In this document: positions 43,937-54,288 of the stretch, piece after piece
How the letters are laid out: each line of letters begins with the position of its first letter
Position numbering within the stretch: position 1 is the stretch's first letter
NCBI RefSeq assembly: GCF_020165195.1
Contig: NZ_JAIUHR010000001.1
Coordinates: 124,001-188,000 of the forward strand
DNA length: 64,000 nt
Source: Mesorhizobium sp. CA14
GTDB taxonomy: Bacteria; Pseudomonadota; Alphaproteobacteria; Rhizobiales; Rhizobiaceae
Direction of reading: 5' to 3'
Notes under the pieces: model-generated
What the model was told of the DNA's origin: nothing
The model's database searches: none
What the model saw: only the letters and a program-made list of their open reading frames with translations
Made by a program: the position numbers and the translations under genes

Positions 43937-44134
43937 CTAGCCTCCTTGCATGGGCGAAAGGATTTCGATCCGGTCGCCATCGGCCAATCGAAATTCCGCC
44001 CGGTTGGCCGCGGGCACGACATCGCCGTTGAGTGCGGTGGCCAGCCAGTTGCCCTCATAGTCGAGTTCCTTCAAAAGGGCGTCGAGCGTCGCCGCCCTGG
44101 CCTCAAGCGCTTCGCCGTTGACGATCAGCTTCAT
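43937..44134 (-). CDS. thiS: Sulfur carrier protein ThiS
   Basis: This 65-residue beta-grasp protein starts [14 protein letters not shown] and ends in the required Gly-Gly (LSPMQGG). It carries thiocarboxylate sulfur to ThiG. The gene start lies 32 bp inside the end of thiO. Confidence 0.93.
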   Translation of the reverse strand: MKLIVNGEALEARAATLDALLKELDYEGNWLATALNGDVVPAANRAEFRLADGDRIEILSPMQGG

Positions 44135-45110
44135 TCTCAGACTCCAGCTCAGTGGTTGAATTGAAGAGAAGGCCGGCAACCTGCTCCGCCATGGCAGGTG
44201 AAAGCAGGAAACCGTGCCGGTAGAGGCCGTTGACCGTGATCGCGCCGTCCTTCCCACGTCCCACTCGTGGCAGATTGTCGGGATAGGCCGGGCGAACGCC
44301 CACCCCTGTCTCGACGAGTTCGGCCTCACCGAACGCCGGATGAAGTGCGTAGGCCGCGTTGAGGAGCTCCATGAGCGAACGGGCGGTGATCGGCCCATCA
44401 TGATCGCTTTCGATCATGGTCGCGCCGACCATGAAGTGATGATCGGCCCGCGGCACGATGTAGATCGGATGGCGCGGATGGAGGAGACGCACGGGCCGGG
44501 CGAGCGAGACCTCGCGCGTGTGGAGGATCACCATTTCGCCGCGTACACCGCGCAAATCGTCGTCGGCCCGGGCCATGCCCGTGCAATCGATCACCTGATC
44601 AAAGCCGGAAGGAGCGATCTCGCCCGCCTCGAAGAGGAAGACGACGCCCATTGCGCGCAATTTGCCGGCCAGCGCTTCGAGAACCCGGCGGGGATCGAGA
44701 TGAGCTTCGCCGGCAAAGAAAAGGCCCTTGCGGAACCGACCGGCGAGATCGGGTTCAAGGGCGGCAATCGCCTCTGCGTCGACGGACTGATGGTTGCGCG
44801 TGCGAGCCGCAAAGCGGGCAAGCTCCAAGGCGTCCCGCGCATGGGCGACGACGAGAGTGCCCGCCTTCGTCACGAGCCCGGGCAGTGTCCTTTCCCACCA
44901 CTCGGCCGAAGTTTTGCCGAGAGTGACGACCGCCTCTTCGGCGCTTTCGCGCTCGCACCAGGGGGCCAGCATGCCGCCGGCAAGCCAGGAGGCCTTGCCG
45001 CCTATCTGGCTGCGAATTTCGGCAACCGTGACGGACGCACCCCGCGCGGCTAATTCATGGGCGACGGTGAGGCCTGCCACACCGGCGCCTTTGACAAGGA
45101 CACGGCGCAT
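44103..45110 (-). CDS. thiO: Glycine oxidase for thiazole synthesis
   Basis: The 335-residue DAO-family flavoenzyme has the FAD motif VKGAGVAGLTVAHELAARGASVTV and C-terminal GVGVRPAYPDNLPRVGR..NGLYRHGFLLSPAMAEQVAG. It oxidises glycine to the imine used by ThiG. Its presence instead of thiH marks an oxygen-using pathway. Located 3 bp after thiC. Confidence 0.92.
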   Translation of the reverse strand: MRRVLVKGAGVAGLTVAHELAARGASVTVAEIRSQIGGKASWLAGGMLAPWCERESAEEAVVTLGKTSAEWWERTLPGLVTKAGTLVVAHARDALELARFAARTRNHQSVDAEAIAALEPDLAGRFRKGLFFAGEAHLDPRRVLEALAGKLRAMGVVFLFEAGEIAPSGFDQVIDCTGMARADDDLRGVRGEMVILHTREVSLARPVRLLHPRHPIYIVPRADHHFMVGATMIESDHDGPITARSLMELLNAAYALHPAFGEAELVETGVGVRPAYPDNLPRVGRGKDGAITVNGLYRHGFLLSPAMAEQVAGLLFNSTTELESENEADRQRRSA

Positions 45111-45113
45111 GAC

Positions 45114-47054
<1,941 letters not shown>

Positions 47055-47073
47055 TCAAGTCCCGCAAAAGCGC

Positions 47074-47170
47074 TTGCACCGTCCCTACGCCAGTATGAAC
47101 TGGATCAGGTTCAACGGGTCACTGCGCCGCAAAGCCAGCAGTATCTCAGCCCCTTGCCGGGACTCCCCTG
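47074..47170 (-). promoter_or_regulatory. TPP riboswitch (THI element)
   Basis: On the minus strand the leader holds GGGGCTGAGATACTGC, then ACCCGTTGAACCTGATCC and AGTTCATACTGGCGTAGGGA, the conserved sensor helices of TPP riboswitches, about 120 bases before thiC. TPP binding should shut the operon down by hiding the start or by termination. Confidence 0.95.
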
Positions 47171-47428
47171 GTGAATGGCTCAAGTTGAGCGAGACGCCGT
47201 CGTTTTGTCAAGCATGTCCGGCCCCGGTAGTGGGTCACGCTGGCGTGACTGACAAGCTTGGGGGATCGCGGACATCGTTGCGCTGATCGAAGCGAAGAAG
47301 CAGAGCAGCCGACGGTGCGCGGCTCTTACAAAATGGATCGCTTGATGCGCAGGAACATGAGCGGCCCGACCAGCTTATCAAGGTGACACAGGATTTCTGG
47401 CCGGGCCGCCCAGTAAGGCCAGGGTTGC
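47171..47428. other. Gene-free stretch upstream of the TPP riboswitch
   Basis: 258 bases with the presumed thi promoter in its left part. No persuasive open frame or repeat was seen; a few fragments resemble decayed coding sequence but cannot be assigned. Confidence 0.4.
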
Positions 47429-47626
47429 CTATCCCAGCCTACCCCGCCCAAGTTCTTCCGAAAGCTGGTCAGGGTCAATTACGCCCCGCCTGAAAAGCCA
47501 CATGACCTTCATGGCTATCTCTTCGCGCTCATTCTCGCGAACAATTCGATGTTTTGCGCAGTAGTCGTTGAGAGCTTTTGTGAGGATTGTGAGTTCGTCG
47601 GAATCCGCCACCCCGCGCGACAACAT
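47429..47626 (-). CDS. Small conserved-type hypothetical protein
   Basis: The 65-residue soluble, mainly helical protein reads DSDELTILTKALNDYCAKHRI..REEIAMKVMWLFRRGVIDPDQLSEEL. This pattern recalls small rhizobial proteins of unknown function with LTKALDDYC and LF..G..... blocks, by memory. No neighbours in the same direction. Function unknown. Confidence 0.6.
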   Translation of the reverse strand: MLSRGVADSDELTILTKALNDYCAKHRIVRENEREEIAMKVMWLFRRGVIDPDQLSEELGRGRLG

Positions 47627-47862
47627 GCCTGCCTCCCCATATGGGCGGAAGCTACCGCTTCCAACGCCCGCTTGCCTCTACCCTGTTATGGACGACTTGA
47701 AAAAGATACACCCGGAAAAAGTCAGCTTCGAATCAATTCGATGCGACTGAGGGTCGGACGCCGATTAGGGCTTCTTGAGGAGACGTGCGTCGCGAATGAG
47801 CGACTTGGCCCGGACGGCAATTGGGTTCGATTGCCGCTGCAGCGATTGGTTGGTGATGCAGG

Positions 47863-48615
47863 CTAGGCGAAGGCCCAGATGTCCTCGGCCTGGAAGCCGA
47901 CCTGGTAGCCGGCGGTCTTCAGCTTGACCACGACCTGGCCGATCTCAGCGGCCGGAAGCGCGCCGATCTCGATCTTGATCATGCCGGGGCGGTAGCGCTC
48001 AAGGTCGAGCTGCTCGAACACCATCCAGTCGGCCCCCTCGCAGTCGACCAGGAACGCGTCGATGTGGGTGATGCCGTTGCGGTCGAGCAGCGTCTGCAAG
48101 GTTTCCGACGGCACCTCGATGTCCTTCAGATGCGGCGCGAACCTGTTGAAGTTGGCGTCGGCCTCGCCCCAGGCGTCCTTGCCCGACATCAGATTGGTGT
48201 CGGTGACCGATGAGCAGCCGATGAACTCGATCGGCAATGTGCCGGCTTCAAGCGCCGCGGCATCGAAGGTATGGACCGTGATCGTGCCCTTGGTCCTTGT
48301 CACCGCCACCGGCTCTATGACGAAGCGGCTGGTATCCGGGTAGTTGGCGCGCAGCCGCTTCTGATTGTACGGGATCGGCTCGACCAGCATCGCGCGCGCT
48401 CCGGGGATGCGGTGCAGCCAAGGCGTCACGTCGTCGAAGAGCGCGCCGTCGCAGGCGCCGACATTGACCATCTGGAACGGCCGGCCACCGAAGCGCGCCT
48501 TGAGCGCCGCCTTGGCCAGGAACTTCGTGCCATGCAACGCCGGCCCGCGATCGAGCAGGCCTGCCGGAAGGCCGAGCGACAGGAGAACGCGCGCAAAGCT
48601 GGACACAGAGCTCAT
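47863..48615 (-). CDS. FkbM-family methyltransferase
   Basis: The 250-residue protein has VNVGACDGALFDDV (SAM motif I), AMLVEPIPYNQKRL, SLxxDx-like VPSETLQTLLDRNGITHIDAFLVDCEGADWMVFEQLDL, characteristic of FkbM O-methyltransferases. ATG 48615 overlaps the preceding GT gene by 4 bp. It would cap or decorate the glycan made by the cluster; last gene of the unit. Confidence 0.85.
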   Translation of the reverse strand: MSSVSSFARVLLSLGLPAGLLDRGPALHGTKFLAKAALKARFGGRPFQMVNVGACDGALFDDVTPWLHRIPGARAMLVEPIPYNQKRLRANYPDTSRFVIEPVAVTRTKGTITVHTFDAAALEAGTLPIEFIGCSSVTDTNLMSGKDAWGEADANFNRFAPHLKDIEVPSETLQTLLDRNGITHIDAFLVDCEGADWMVFEQLDLERYRPGMIKIEIGALPAAEIGQVVVKLKTAGYQVGFQAEDIWAFA

Positions 48616-49844
48616 AACTTGTCTCCTGGAATGACCTGCAGCGCGGCACGGCCGCCGCCCTGGCTTGCCGCCGCCCATAGCGCCATCAGCGGCGCGGCCA
48701 GCAGCAGGAAGGGCGGCAGAAGATTGGGGAAATAGATGCGGGTGTCGTGGATCGGGAAGACGGCGAATTTCGCCAGCACGCCGAGCACCAGCGCCGCCAG
48801 CAGGATGCCGGCGCGGCGGTCGAGCCGGAAACCGGCGCGGCTCAAGCTGTACCATCCGGCCAGTGCCAGGACCGATACGCCGAACCAGCTGTTGACGTTG
48901 ATGGCGCGCACCACCGAGGCGGCGAAGGCCTTGAGATAGGCCATCAGCGAAAACGGCGGCTCGAACCCGTCCATATTGTAATGCTGCTCGATGCTGGAGA
49001 ACCAAAGATGCGGCCACCAGCCGGGATGCTGCGCCCAATGCGAAATGGCGAAATAGGCGATGAAGGAGGCCGCGAAGCCTGCCAGCGCGCCCCATGCCCT
49101 CTCGCGGAAAGCGATAAGCAGCACGGCGAAGATGGCGAGGAAGACGATGTTGTCCGGCCTGGCCATGAATGCGAGGAAGAGCAAGGCCGCCGTCGCCGCC
49201 TCGCGCTTGCGCACATAGGCGAAGACACCGCCGAGGAACAGCGCCGAGCACAGAAGGTCCGGCGTCGAGCCCCGCGCCGCATCGCCGAAATCGGCCATGA
49301 TCAGCACGGCGCCGACGACAGGCGCCAGCGCCAGCGCGCCTTCCGCGCGCAGCCAGGCGAGTGTGATGGCGCCGAACAGCAGCACCGAGAACACCTGCAC
49401 CAGCCGCATCGCCTCGACCGGCGAGACGACATGGCTGAGGCCGGAAAGAATTTCGGCATAGAGAAACTTGATCCGGTACATGCCGAGCAGCGAACGGAAG
49501 TCGGCGGCATTCTCCGTCATATGGCTGCGGAAACCGCCGCCATCGTCCGTCAGCGTCTTGTAGTCACCCGCCGACATGCCGGCCTTCACCGTGCTGTAGG
49601 CATAGTCATGCAGCGCCTGGGGATCCGGATAGGCGCTTTCCTCGGCGATCGCCAGATAGGGCAGCATGTCCCAGTTGGCGTCGGGCATGAACCAGGCGGT
49701 CGCGGCGGTCAGCAGGATATAGAGCGAGAAGGCCATCGCCCCGATCGATGCTGCCCATTTCGCGTAAGCCCCCTCGCCCCACGCCAGGCCGGCACCGGTC
49801 AAGCGTTCCAGCGGATTGGTCGGCGCGGACGGCCTGGTCAGCAT
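48612..49844 (-). CDS. Polytopic GT-C-like glycosyltransferase or membrane protein
   Basis: The 410-residue protein has about ten membrane helices with an acidic site in the first loop (MPDANWDMLPYLAIAEE), as in GT-C enzymes that use polyprenyl-phosphate sugars. A GSTPDLLCSALFLGGVFAYV and ARPDNIVFL motif follow. In the cluster context it could be the arabinosyl/pentosyl transferase using the lipid-linked sugar; family assignment is tentative. Confidence 0.65.
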   Translation of the reverse strand: MLTRPSAPTNPLERLTGAGLAWGEGAYAKWAASIGAMAFSLYILLTAATAWFMPDANWDMLPYLAIAEESAYPDPQALHDYAYSTVKAGMSAGDYKTLTDDGGGFRSHMTENAADFRSLLGMYRIKFLYAEILSGLSHVVSPVEAMRLVQVFSVLLFGAITLAWLRAEGALALAPVVGAVLIMADFGDAARGSTPDLLCSALFLGGVFAYVRKREAATAALLFLAFMARPDNIVFLAIFAVLLIAFRERAWGALAGFAASFIAYFAISHWAQHPGWWPHLWFSSIEQHYNMDGFEPPFSLMAYLKAFAASVVRAINVNSWFGVSVLALAGWYSLSRAGFRLDRRAGILLAALVLGVLAKFAVFPIHDTRIYFPNLLPPFLLLAAPLMALWAAASQGGGRAALQVIPGDKL

Positions 49845-49856
49845 GCTCAGCGGCCC

Positions 49857-51332
49857 CTATTTACCGACCTGGCTTTTCACGAAATCCTTCACGATCGACA
49901 CGATGCCGCGCGACAAAAGGCTGTCGAAGGCATCGACGAAGCGGTCGACATGCTCGGGCTGGCAGACCAGCGGCGGCTCGAGCCGGATGACGTTGCGGTT
50001 GTATTCGGTAAAGGCGACGAGCACGTCGTAGTCGCGCAGCAGTAGCGAGCCGACGAAGCCCGACAGCGAGCCCTTCAGCTTGTCGTCGAGCACGCTCACC
50101 ACCGGACGCAGCACCATCGGCAAGGTCTGCGAGAAATCATGGAACTCGAGCCCGATCATGAGCCCCTTGCCGCGCACATCCTTGACGATCTTCGGATATT
50201 TTTCCTTGAGCGCCTGCAGCCGCTGCAGAAGGTAGTCGCCCGTCGAGGCGGCGTTGTCGATCAGCCCCTCGTCATAGAGCACATTGATGCCCTCGATCGC
50301 GGTGACGCAGGCCTCGCCCATGCCGCCGAAAGTCGCCATGGCGTGGATCATCGCCGTCTTCGGCGTGCCATAGGCCTTCATGTAGACGTCGCGCTTGGCG
50401 ATCATCGCCCCGACCGCCGCCTTGCCGGCGCCCAGCGACTTCGCCAGCGCCGTCACGTCCGGCACGACGCCGTAATGCTCGAAAGCATAGAAGCGGCCCG
50501 AGCGGCCATAGCCGCACTGCACTTCGTCGGCGACCCACAGAACGCCATATCGGTCGCAAAGCGCGCGCAGCTTCTGCCAGTACTGCGCCTCTGCCTGGAT
50601 GATGCCGCCGCCGCCCTGGATGGTTTCCAAGACGATGACGCCGATCTCCGGATCGCTCTTGAACAGCCGCTCGACGGCGTCGATGTCGGCGAAGGGAACG
50701 CGCACGACATTGTCGGCGACCTTGAAGTCGGCGCGGTAGAGCTGGCCGTCGGTGATCGCCAATACGCCCTTGGTCTTGCCGTGGAAGGAATTCTCGGCAT
50801 AGACGATTTTCGGCCGCTTCGGGCCGGCGGCGCGCTCGGCGAGCTTCACCGCCGCTTCCATGGCCTCAGAACCCGACGAGCCCAGGAACACCATGTCGAG
50901 ATCGCCGGGCGAGCATTTGGCGATGTTGTGCGCGAGAGCTGCCGCATATTGCGACATGAAGGCGATGGCGATCTCCTGGCGCTTCTCCTCCTGGAATTTC
51001 TTCCGGGCTTCCAAAATGCGCAGATGGTTGTGGCCGAAGGCGAGCGACCCGAAGCCGCCGAAGAAGTCGAGGATCTTGCGGCCGTTCTGGTCGATGTAGA
51101 ACATGCCCTCGGCGCGCTCGATCTTGACCTTGTGGAAGCCGAGCAACTTCATGAAATGCAGCTGTCCGGGGTTGAGATGCGCCTTGAACAGGTCGGTGAT
51201 GCGGGCGACGTCCAGCGCTTTGGCCTGCTCGACGCTGATCAGGTCGGGCTTGGCGATTGCTGCGGGCGAAAGCGCCGGCGCATCGACCAGCGTGCGCGTA
51301 CCTGTTTGTTCCGGCTTGGCCATGACGGTCAT
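49857..51332 (-). CDS. Class-III pyridoxal-phosphate aminotransferase
   Basis: The 491-residue protein has the class-III pattern: ILDFFGGFGSLAFGHNHLRIL, VFLGSSGSEAMEAAVKLA, VYAENSFHGKTKGVLAITD, VLWVADEVQCGYGRSGRFYAFEHYGV and the PLP-lysine region LAKSLGAGKAAVGAMIA. It is placed 12 bp before the GT gene and 23 bp after the SDR gene, so it belongs to the glycan cluster, though its substrate (amino sugar, or amino acid) is unclear. ATG 51332 has a weak ribosome site; GTG/ATG alternatives lie downstream. Confidence 0.85.
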   Translation of the reverse strand: MTVMAKPEQTGTRTLVDAPALSPAAIAKPDLISVEQAKALDVARITDLFKAHLNPGQLHFMKLLGFHKVKIERAEGMFYIDQNGRKILDFFGGFGSLAFGHNHLRILEARKKFQEEKRQEIAIAFMSQYAAALAHNIAKCSPGDLDMVFLGSSGSEAMEAAVKLAERAAGPKRPKIVYAENSFHGKTKGVLAITDGQLYRADFKVADNVVRVPFADIDAVERLFKSDPEIGVIVLETIQGGGGIIQAEAQYWQKLRALCDRYGVLWVADEVQCGYGRSGRFYAFEHYGVVPDVTALAKSLGAGKAAVGAMIAKRDVYMKAYGTPKTAMIHAMATFGGMGEACVTAIEGINVLYDEGLIDNAASTGDYLLQRLQALKEKYPKIVKDVRGKGLMIGLEFHDFSQTLPMVLRPVVSVLDDKLKGSLSGFVGSLLLRDYDVLVAFTEYNRNVIRLEPPLVCQPEHVDRFVDAFDSLLSRGIVSIVKDFVKSQVGK

Positions 51333-51355
51333 CTGAAAAATCTCCCCTTCGCGTC

Positions 51356-52363
51356 TTATTCCGCAGGCACATGTCTGGTGGCGACCGCCTGGCCGTCTTT
51401 CTTGGCGCGGTATTCGCTGTAGGCGGCGATCAGCATGTCCTCGTCGCGATATTGCGGCACCCAGCCGAGCTGGCGCTCGGCCTTGGATACGTCGAGCACG
51501 CATTCCTCGTCGGCGATCAGATACTGCTCCGGATCCATGATCGGCATGTTCAACCAGTCGAGCAGATCGAGCGTACGCTTGACCGCCCAGCCCGGCGTCG
51601 GCAGCAGGAGCGACTTCGAGCCGGCATGGCGGATGAGGTCGCCGAGCAGTTTTTTGACCGGCGGCGGATTGAGCGAGCCGAGATTGTAGGCCTCGTTCGG
51701 CACGCCGGCTTTCCAGGCCGCGCGGGCGGCTTCGGCGCAATCGAACACAGAGATGAACTGGTAGGGATTCCGGCCCGAGCCGATCATAGGCACCGGCAGG
51801 TTCCAGTCGATCAGCTTGAACAGCTTTTCCAGGATGCCGAGGCGGCCGGGGCCGATGATCAGGCGCGGCCTGAACAGCGAGATCGACATGCCGCGCTTGC
51901 GCCATTTGGCGGCAAGCTCCTCGGTCTTCAGCTTCGACAGCCCGTACTCGCCGAGCGGCGAGACAGGATGATCTTCGGTCATCGGCAGCACCACCGTGTG
52001 GCCGTAGATCATGTCGGTCGTATAGTGGACGAGCCTCTGCGCGCCGGCCTTGTCCATCGCCTGAATGATATTCTCGGTGCCATGGAAGTTCACCGGAAAG
52101 AAGAAGTCATGCCGCTTTGCGCGCACCTGGATGGGCGACAGCATCTTGGCCGACAGGTTGTAGACCATGTCGTCGGCCCTGAGCCCAACCGCAGCGACCG
52201 AGGCCGGATCGGTCACGTCGCAGGTGATGAAGCGCACCGAGCGGTAATGCGGCAGGTCGCTCTTGACGATGTCGGCGACAACGACGGTCTCGCCATCGGC
52301 GACGAGCTTGGGGGCAAGGTGACGGCCGACGAAACCGTCGCCGCCGAAAATCACATGTCTCAT
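51356..52363 (-). CDS. NAD(P)-dependent epimerase/dehydrogenase of the sugar-nucleotide type
   Basis: The 335-residue extended SDR has FGGDGFVGRHLAPKLV (Rossmann), YTTDMIYG, and the YGLSK catalytic pair (~139). It overlaps the EamA gene by 4 bp. In this cluster it could be the reductase partner that completes a DprE1-type 2'-epimerisation, or another sugar modifier; the sequence alone does not tell. Confidence 0.8.
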   Translation of the reverse strand: MRHVIFGGDGFVGRHLAPKLVADGETVVVADIVKSDLPHYRSVRFITCDVTDPASVAAVGLRADDMVYNLSAKMLSPIQVRAKRHDFFFPVNFHGTENIIQAMDKAGAQRLVHYTTDMIYGHTVVLPMTEDHPVSPLGEYGLSKLKTEELAAKWRKRGMSISLFRPRLIIGPGRLGILEKLFKLIDWNLPVPMIGSGRNPYQFISVFDCAEAARAAWKAGVPNEAYNLGSLNPPPVKKLLGDLIRHAGSKSLLLPTPGWAVKRTLDLLDWLNMPIMDPEQYLIADEECVLDVSKAERQLGWVPQYRDEDMLIAAYSEYRAKKDGQAVATRHVPAE

Positions 52364-52809
52364 CGAACGATCTCGCTTGTGCCGATCTTGTCGGGATTGA
52401 TGGATGCGGTCTGGTCCTCATGCCCCCGCCCGCCCATTTCCCGGCCACTCTGCGCGATCAGCACCGTGCCGACGCAGATGCAGGCGATGCCGGCGATGCG
52501 CCAGCCGTTGAGGTCCTCGCGGAAGACGAAATAGGCAAAGATCGCCACGGCGACATAGGCGAGGCTGAGGAACGGATAGGCGAAACTGAGCTCGACCTTG
52601 GACAGCACATAAAGATGCGATGCCATCGAGATGACGAAGGTGCACAGGCCGAGGAACACCCAGGGGCTGAACACGATCTGCAACAGCTTGACGAACGGAT
52701 TGACGCCTTCGAAGGCGATCGGCCCCATCGACATCATGCCTTGCTTCAGCATCAGCTGCGCCGCGGCATTGGTCATGACCGTGAAGAGAATGAAGATTAT
52801 GTATTTCAT
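52360..52809 (-). CDS. Small EamA/SMR-like membrane transporter
   Basis: The 149-residue protein has four helices (YIIFILFTVMTNAAAQLMLKQG.., SPWVFLGLCTFVISMASHLYVLS.., FAYPFLSLAYVAVAIFAYFVF.., WRIAGIACICVGTVLIAQSG), the size and shape of ArnE/ArnF-type lipid-linked sugar flippase subunits. The C-terminal ~30 residues are hydrophilic. GTG 52818 is an alternative start. It probably flips the lipid-linked pentose across the inner membrane. Confidence 0.72.
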   Translation of the reverse strand: MKYIIFILFTVMTNAAAQLMLKQGMMSMGPIAFEGVNPFVKLLQIVFSPWVFLGLCTFVISMASHLYVLSKVELSFAYPFLSLAYVAVAIFAYFVFREDLNGWRIAGIACICVGTVLIAQSGREMGGRGHEDQTASINPDKIGTSEIVR

Positions 52810-52932
52810 TGTTGCCACCCCGCCCCTTGGGCGGTCCTATTACAAATCCACAAATATTTCGTGAAGCCGCGATATTGTGTTGAGTAAACCCTGGCGTAAC
52901 GATTTATTTACCAGGATTTATTCCGCTTTTAT

Positions 52933-54288
52933 CTATTCGGCGGCTTCAGCTCTCCCTTGTCCGATCTCCAATCTCTTGGCGGTGCGCGCCCAGAAACTCG
53001 ATATAAAAGCGGGGTCGCGAAGCGCCTCCAGCCGTTGCCATTGCGGGAACGACGCGGCGAATGTCTCAGGCCGCATCCGGGCGTCCTTGTAGGGGTTCAC
53101 CGCCCCGCCCGCGCCGACAGCGATGCGATCAAGCTCGGTGAGCAGCCGCAACGTCCCTTCGCCCCGGTTGGGGAAATCGAGCGTCAGCGTGTAGCCGGGC
53201 TGCGGGAACGACAGCAGCGCCGGCGAGCGGACATCGCCGAAGCGCTTGAGCACGGTCAGGAACGATCCCTGCCCTGCCCGCCGTGCCGCGTCGAGCAGCA
53301 CAGGCACGATGCGGCGCGCATTTGTCTCCGGGACCACGCTTTGGTGCTGGAAAAGTCCGCGCGGCCCGTAGAGCCGGTTCCAGCCGCGGACCCCATCGAG
53401 CGGAAAGAAGAAGCCCTGATAGCCCGCCCGGTTCGGAGCCTGGGACTTGCTCTTCTTCCAGCGGTAGGCCGCGTTGAAGACGGTGAGGAAGGGCCGATTG
53501 AGGACATTGAATGGCGGCTGCACCGGCACGGAAAACCGGCTGCCGGCGCGCGCCGCCGCGTGCGAGCCGTGTTCGGCGTGGTTGCCGGTGAACAACAGCC
53601 CGCGACCGCTCCCATGTCCGCTGGCAAGCTGATCGATCCAGGCGACGGCATATTCATTGGCCTGGTCGGCAGCCTCGGCAAGATCGAAGAATTCGCCGAG
53701 ATCGCGAAACCGGGTCGCGCTTTCCATGATATCGAGCGACGGCACCCGCATCAGCTTGATCGATGCCGACAGGATCAGCCCCGTCAGCCCCATGCCGCCG
53801 ATCGTCGCCCCGAACAGTCGGACATTGTCGGTCTGCGAGCAGCGATAGGTCCGGCCGTCGGACCGAAGCAGCGTCAAAGCTTCGACATGGCAGCCGAACG
53901 TGCCGCGCCGATGATGGTTCTTGCCGTGGACGTCGTTGGCGATCGCGCCGCCCAGCGTCACGAACTGCGTGCCTGGAACCACGGCCGGAAAGAAGCCGTG
54001 GGGTGCGGCATAGGCGATGATATCGCAAAGCAGCGTGCCGGCATCCGCCTCGAGCACGCCGGTCTCGGCGTTGAAGGAACGGATGCGGTTGAGCGGCCGC
54101 ATGTCGACCACCATGCCGGCATCGTTCTGGCAACTGTCGCCATAGGAGCGGCCATTGCCGTATCCGAGCAGCGATCCGGTCTTCGCCTCACCGCGTTTAA
54201 GCAAGGCGATCGCCTCGTCCGCCGGGATTGCCTTGCGCGCCGGCGGGGTCGCCAGTCCGAAGCTGCCGAAGCGCTCGTGCCTCATCAC
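52933..54288 (-). CDS. DprE1-like FAD oxidoreductase
   Basis: The 451-residue protein has an N-terminal PCMH FAD domain (GNGRSYGDSCQNDAG, GVLEADAGTLL, VVPGTQFVTLGGAIANDVHGKNHHRRGTFG) and a C-terminal ALO-like domain ending NPYKDARM. This arrangement is that of mycobacterial DprE1, which oxidises decaprenyl-phosphoryl-ribose at C2 on the way to lipid-linked D-arabinose. It overlaps the UbiA-HAD gene by 4 bp, matching the DprE1/UbiA pairing of that pathway. Confidence 0.85.
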   Translation of the reverse strand: MMRHERFGSFGLATPPARKAIPADEAIALLKRGEAKTGSLLGYGNGRSYGDSCQNDAGMVVDMRPLNRIRSFNAETGVLEADAGTLLCDIIAYAAPHGFFPAVVPGTQFVTLGGAIANDVHGKNHHRRGTFGCHVEALTLLRSDGRTYRCSQTDNVRLFGATIGGMGLTGLILSASIKLMRVPSLDIMESATRFRDLGEFFDLAEAADQANEYAVAWIDQLASGHGSGRGLLFTGNHAEHGSHAAARAGSRFSVPVQPPFNVLNRPFLTVFNAAYRWKKSKSQAPNRAGYQGFFFPLDGVRGWNRLYGPRGLFQHQSVVPETNARRIVPVLLDAARRAGQGSFLTVLKRFGDVRSPALLSFPQPGYTLTLDFPNRGEGTLRLLTELDRIAVGAGGAVNPYKDARMRPETFAASFPQWQRLEALRDPAFISSFWARTAKRLEIGQGRAEAAE